From: a virus
Direction: 5' to 3' (one strand)
DNA: 29,643 nt
IMG/VR virus record: IMGVR_UViG_3300035225_000014
Location: 1 to 29,643 of that record
The notes under the pieces are model-generated. The model searched no databases. It saw only the letters and a list, made by a program, of their open reading frames with translations, and had not been told where the DNA came from. Shown here piece after piece: positions 28,289 through 29,643 of the stretch. Within the stretch, counting starts at the first letter, position 1; each line of letters begins with the position of its first letter. The position numbers and the translations under genes are program-made.

Positions 28289-28570
28289 ATGTTATTTAAT
28301 GAACTTGCCCAGGAAGAGATATACGAAGCAAAGTTAGTATATGCTAGAAAGGGAAGAACGATTATTCGTAAATATAGATGTGGTTCTGGAAGACTTAAGG
28401 GTAAAACAGTATCAACACCTGGCGCATGTTTTAAACCAGTTAATATGAAGAAACGTTTCACATTAGCAAGAACAAAAGCAAAAATGGGTGCAAGAATGAA
28501 ACGTAAGTCTAAGATGACTCGTAGAATGAATCCAGCCAGTAAAAGATTAAAAACTCTAAATAGAAGATAA
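28289..28570 (+). CDS. Small basic protein with Cys motif
   Basis: The product is 93 residues long and very basic. A central module KYRCGSGRLKGKTVSTPGAC, with C31 and C47, is followed by a Lys/Arg-rich helix (LARTKAKMGARMKRKSKMTR) and SKRLKTLNRR at the end. Similar short basic proteins occur in marine T4-like phages, and a DNA-binding or packaged virion role is likely but not proven. ATG 28289 is chosen because the longer in-frame extension lies inside the preceding gene and lacks a ribosome-binding site. The site itself is weak (AAGAGAAAC). Confidence 0.68.
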   Translation: MLFNELAQEEIYEAKLVYARKGRTIIRKYRCGSGRLKGKTVSTPGACFKPVNMKKRFTLARTKAKMGARMKRKSKMTRRMNPASKRLKTLNRR

Positions 28571-28581
28571 CGGAGAATATA

Positions 28582-29415
28582 ATGTCATTAAAAGATAAAA
28601 TAGAAAAAACAATGTATGCTGAAGGTATGGATGATAGAATTCAGGATATTGCTAATCTTATTGGTGCTTCAGTAGAAGGCGTACAGAAAAGACTAAAAAC
28701 ATTGACATTTTCTGATTATATTTTTGTGATGAATGCAGTAGACAATAAAGACAAACTCTCTATTGAACGTCTTCTGGGATTGGTACATTCTCCCATTGAT
28801 GACGTTGAAGAAGGTGCAGAGATGCATATTTCTCCAGACATAGCAAGAGCAAAAACACTTCAACACACACTTCCGAGTTTAGACAGAGAAAAATACGAAC
28901 CACGTGATGGGCTTGAAGGACCAATTATGACAAAATCAGGCAAAGTAGTGTACTACGACCCGATAGAAGGCAGTTACTACGATCCAGACACAGATATCTA
29001 CTTAACATATGAAGAATGGAAAGAATTAAGCGAAGCATATAGTACAGGTTCACAAGGTCCTGATGACGAAGGCGGGGACGCATATGTAGATGTAGATGCA
29101 GAAGTAGACGAACCGGTGGGAGCAACAGCACCTATGGATAATGCGACAATGGGTAAAGTCAAAGCGGCAAGAATTCAATCAATGCAACGTCTTGGAAGAG
29201 ACAACTTAGGCGGAGCAACAGCGGCACAGGCAGCAGATGCAATGGACAAAGCAGAACAGGGCAAACCATTGACTCCTATTCAGCGTAAGGCTATGGCATA
29301 TCAAGCACAGAATTTAGACAGTCTGGCAGGAAGTCCAGATACTAGAATACAGTTTAGAAATTTACTTAATAGATTAAGAAAACAACAACAAAGACTACAG
29401 CAAGAGCAAGAATGA
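28582..29415 (+). CDS. Hypothetical late protein, probable structural
   Basis: The product is 277 residues long. The N-terminal 70 residues are helical. A tyrosine/aspartate repeat-like segment (KVVYYDPIEGSYYDPDTDIY) is followed by LTYEEWKEL. An acidic Gly/Asp/Val linker lies near 155-185, then a Gln/Ala-rich helical C-terminus (RNLLNRLRKQQQRLQQEQE). No family is recognised. Its length, composition and late-region position fit a virion or scaffold protein. CGGAGAATATA precedes ATG 28582. Its stop codon overlaps the next ATG as ATGA. Confidence 0.68.
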   Translation: MSLKDKIEKTMYAEGMDDRIQDIANLIGASVEGVQKRLKTLTFSDYIFVMNAVDNKDKLSIERLLGLVHSPIDDVEEGAEMHISPDIARAKTLQHTLPSLDREKYEPRDGLEGPIMTKSGKVVYYDPIEGSYYDPDTDIYLTYEEWKELSEAYSTGSQGPDDEGGDAYVDVDAEVDEPVGATAPMDNATMGKVKAARIQSMQRLGRDNLGGATAAQAADAMDKAEQGKPLTPIQRKAMAYQAQNLDSLAGSPDTRIQFRNLLNRLRKQQQRLQQEQE

Positions 29416-29606
29416 AATTAAAAGAGATATTAGGTGGGTTATACGTAATGATTACAGAGGAAGAAGAAGATTTGATAACCAAATACTTCTCCGAGGGAGA
29501 TTATGTGAATGAATCGCAACTGTCAGGTAGAGAAATGAGACTGGCAGAGGGATTATCACACAAAGGTGTGTTAGTTCCTACTTTACGAGGATATAAAACT
29601 GTTTAA
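29412..29606 (+). CDS. Small hypothetical protein, winged-helix-like
   Basis: The product is 64 residues long. The first part MKLKEILGGLYVMI is followed by a helix (EEEEDLITKYFSEG) and a compact tail with QLSGREMRLAEGLSHKGVLV, which has the look of a small winged-helix or HTH unit. ATG 29412 overlaps the previous stop codon as ATGA. I cannot name a family. Confidence 0.6.
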   Translation: MKLKEILGGLYVMITEEEEDLITKYFSEGDYVNESQLSGREMRLAEGLSHKGVLVPTLRGYKTV

Positions 29607-29623
29607 ACAACTAGGAGTCTCAA

Positions 29624-29643
29624 ATGTCTGCACCAACCAAAAA
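29624..29643 (+). CDS. Start of a gene running off the window
   Basis: ATG 29624 follows AGGAGTCTCAA at good spacing, and the frame (MSAPTK) stays open to the end of the window. Only six residues are visible, so the product cannot be named. Confidence 0.5.

Noticed and set aside
1-29643. tRNA genes, CRISPR arrays, insertion sequences, integrase or attachment sites
   Set aside because: No cloverleaf, spaced repeat array, transposase or integrase motif could be seen on either strand. A tRNA scan would be needed to exclude tRNAs fully.

Overview
This window is a continuous stretch of an AT-rich, tightly packed T4-like (tailed, contractile-tail lineage) bacteriophage genome. The evidence is a set of recognisable T4-type replication and recombination proteins: gp32 single-stranded DNA-binding protein, UvsX, UvsY, UvsW, gp61 primase, gp41 helicase and a likely gp62-type clamp-loader subunit. 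With them are a class Ia ribonucleotide reductase (NrdA/NrdB) and accessory genes typical of marine T4-like phages: a twitch-type radical SAM protein, a ClpP-like protease, a phosphoribosyltransferase, a DnaE-like fragment and a DUF6267-like protein. The host cannot be fixed from sequence. Near-consensus sigma70 promoters (TTGACA / TATAAT) and the low GC content suit a Gram-negative, AT-rich, possibly marine host. I see no tRNA, CRISPR array, insertion sequence or intron.

Layout. 1-605 is the 3' end of an unrecognised gene, followed by a terminator and two sigma70-type promoters. 842-3726 is the recombination block: gp32, uvsX, a small acidic protein and uvsY. 3740-8384 is the nucleotide block: nrdA, a SAM-dependent methyltransferase, a small ORF and nrdB. 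8381-11729 is an accessory run: an unknown protein, a cytidylyltransferase-cupin fusion, a small protein with two equivalent start sites, an exported protein and the radical SAM enzyme. 11812-15235 holds small accessory genes, an LPD29-like protein, an AAA+ ATPase and a YccF-like membrane protein, ending in a strong terminator. 15365-20520 runs from uvsW through the gp62-like protein, a zinc-finger protein, a phosphoribosyltransferase and a DnaE-like protein. 20480-20872 is the only gene on the minus strand, divergent from a tail-fibre-like structural gene (20924-21727). 21775-24970 is primase, ClpP-like protease and gp41 helicase. 25014 to the end looks like a late region: a ligase-fold nucleotidyltransferase-like protein, small basic proteins, membrane proteins and probable virion proteins.

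Expression. Two promoter classes are visible. Nine sigma70-like promoters lie before replication, metabolism and accessory genes. A T4-late-like octamer, (G/T)ATAAATA, recurs between genes before uvsY, the structural genes and the small late proteins. Many genes overlap by ATGA or TAATG, so long coupled operons are likely. In four places the promoter sits only 5-6 bases before an ATG that has no ribosome-binding site, which predicts leaderless mRNAs. The gp32 leader carries a hairpin followed by repeated CTAATA, reminiscent in layout of the T4 gene 32 autoregulatory leader.
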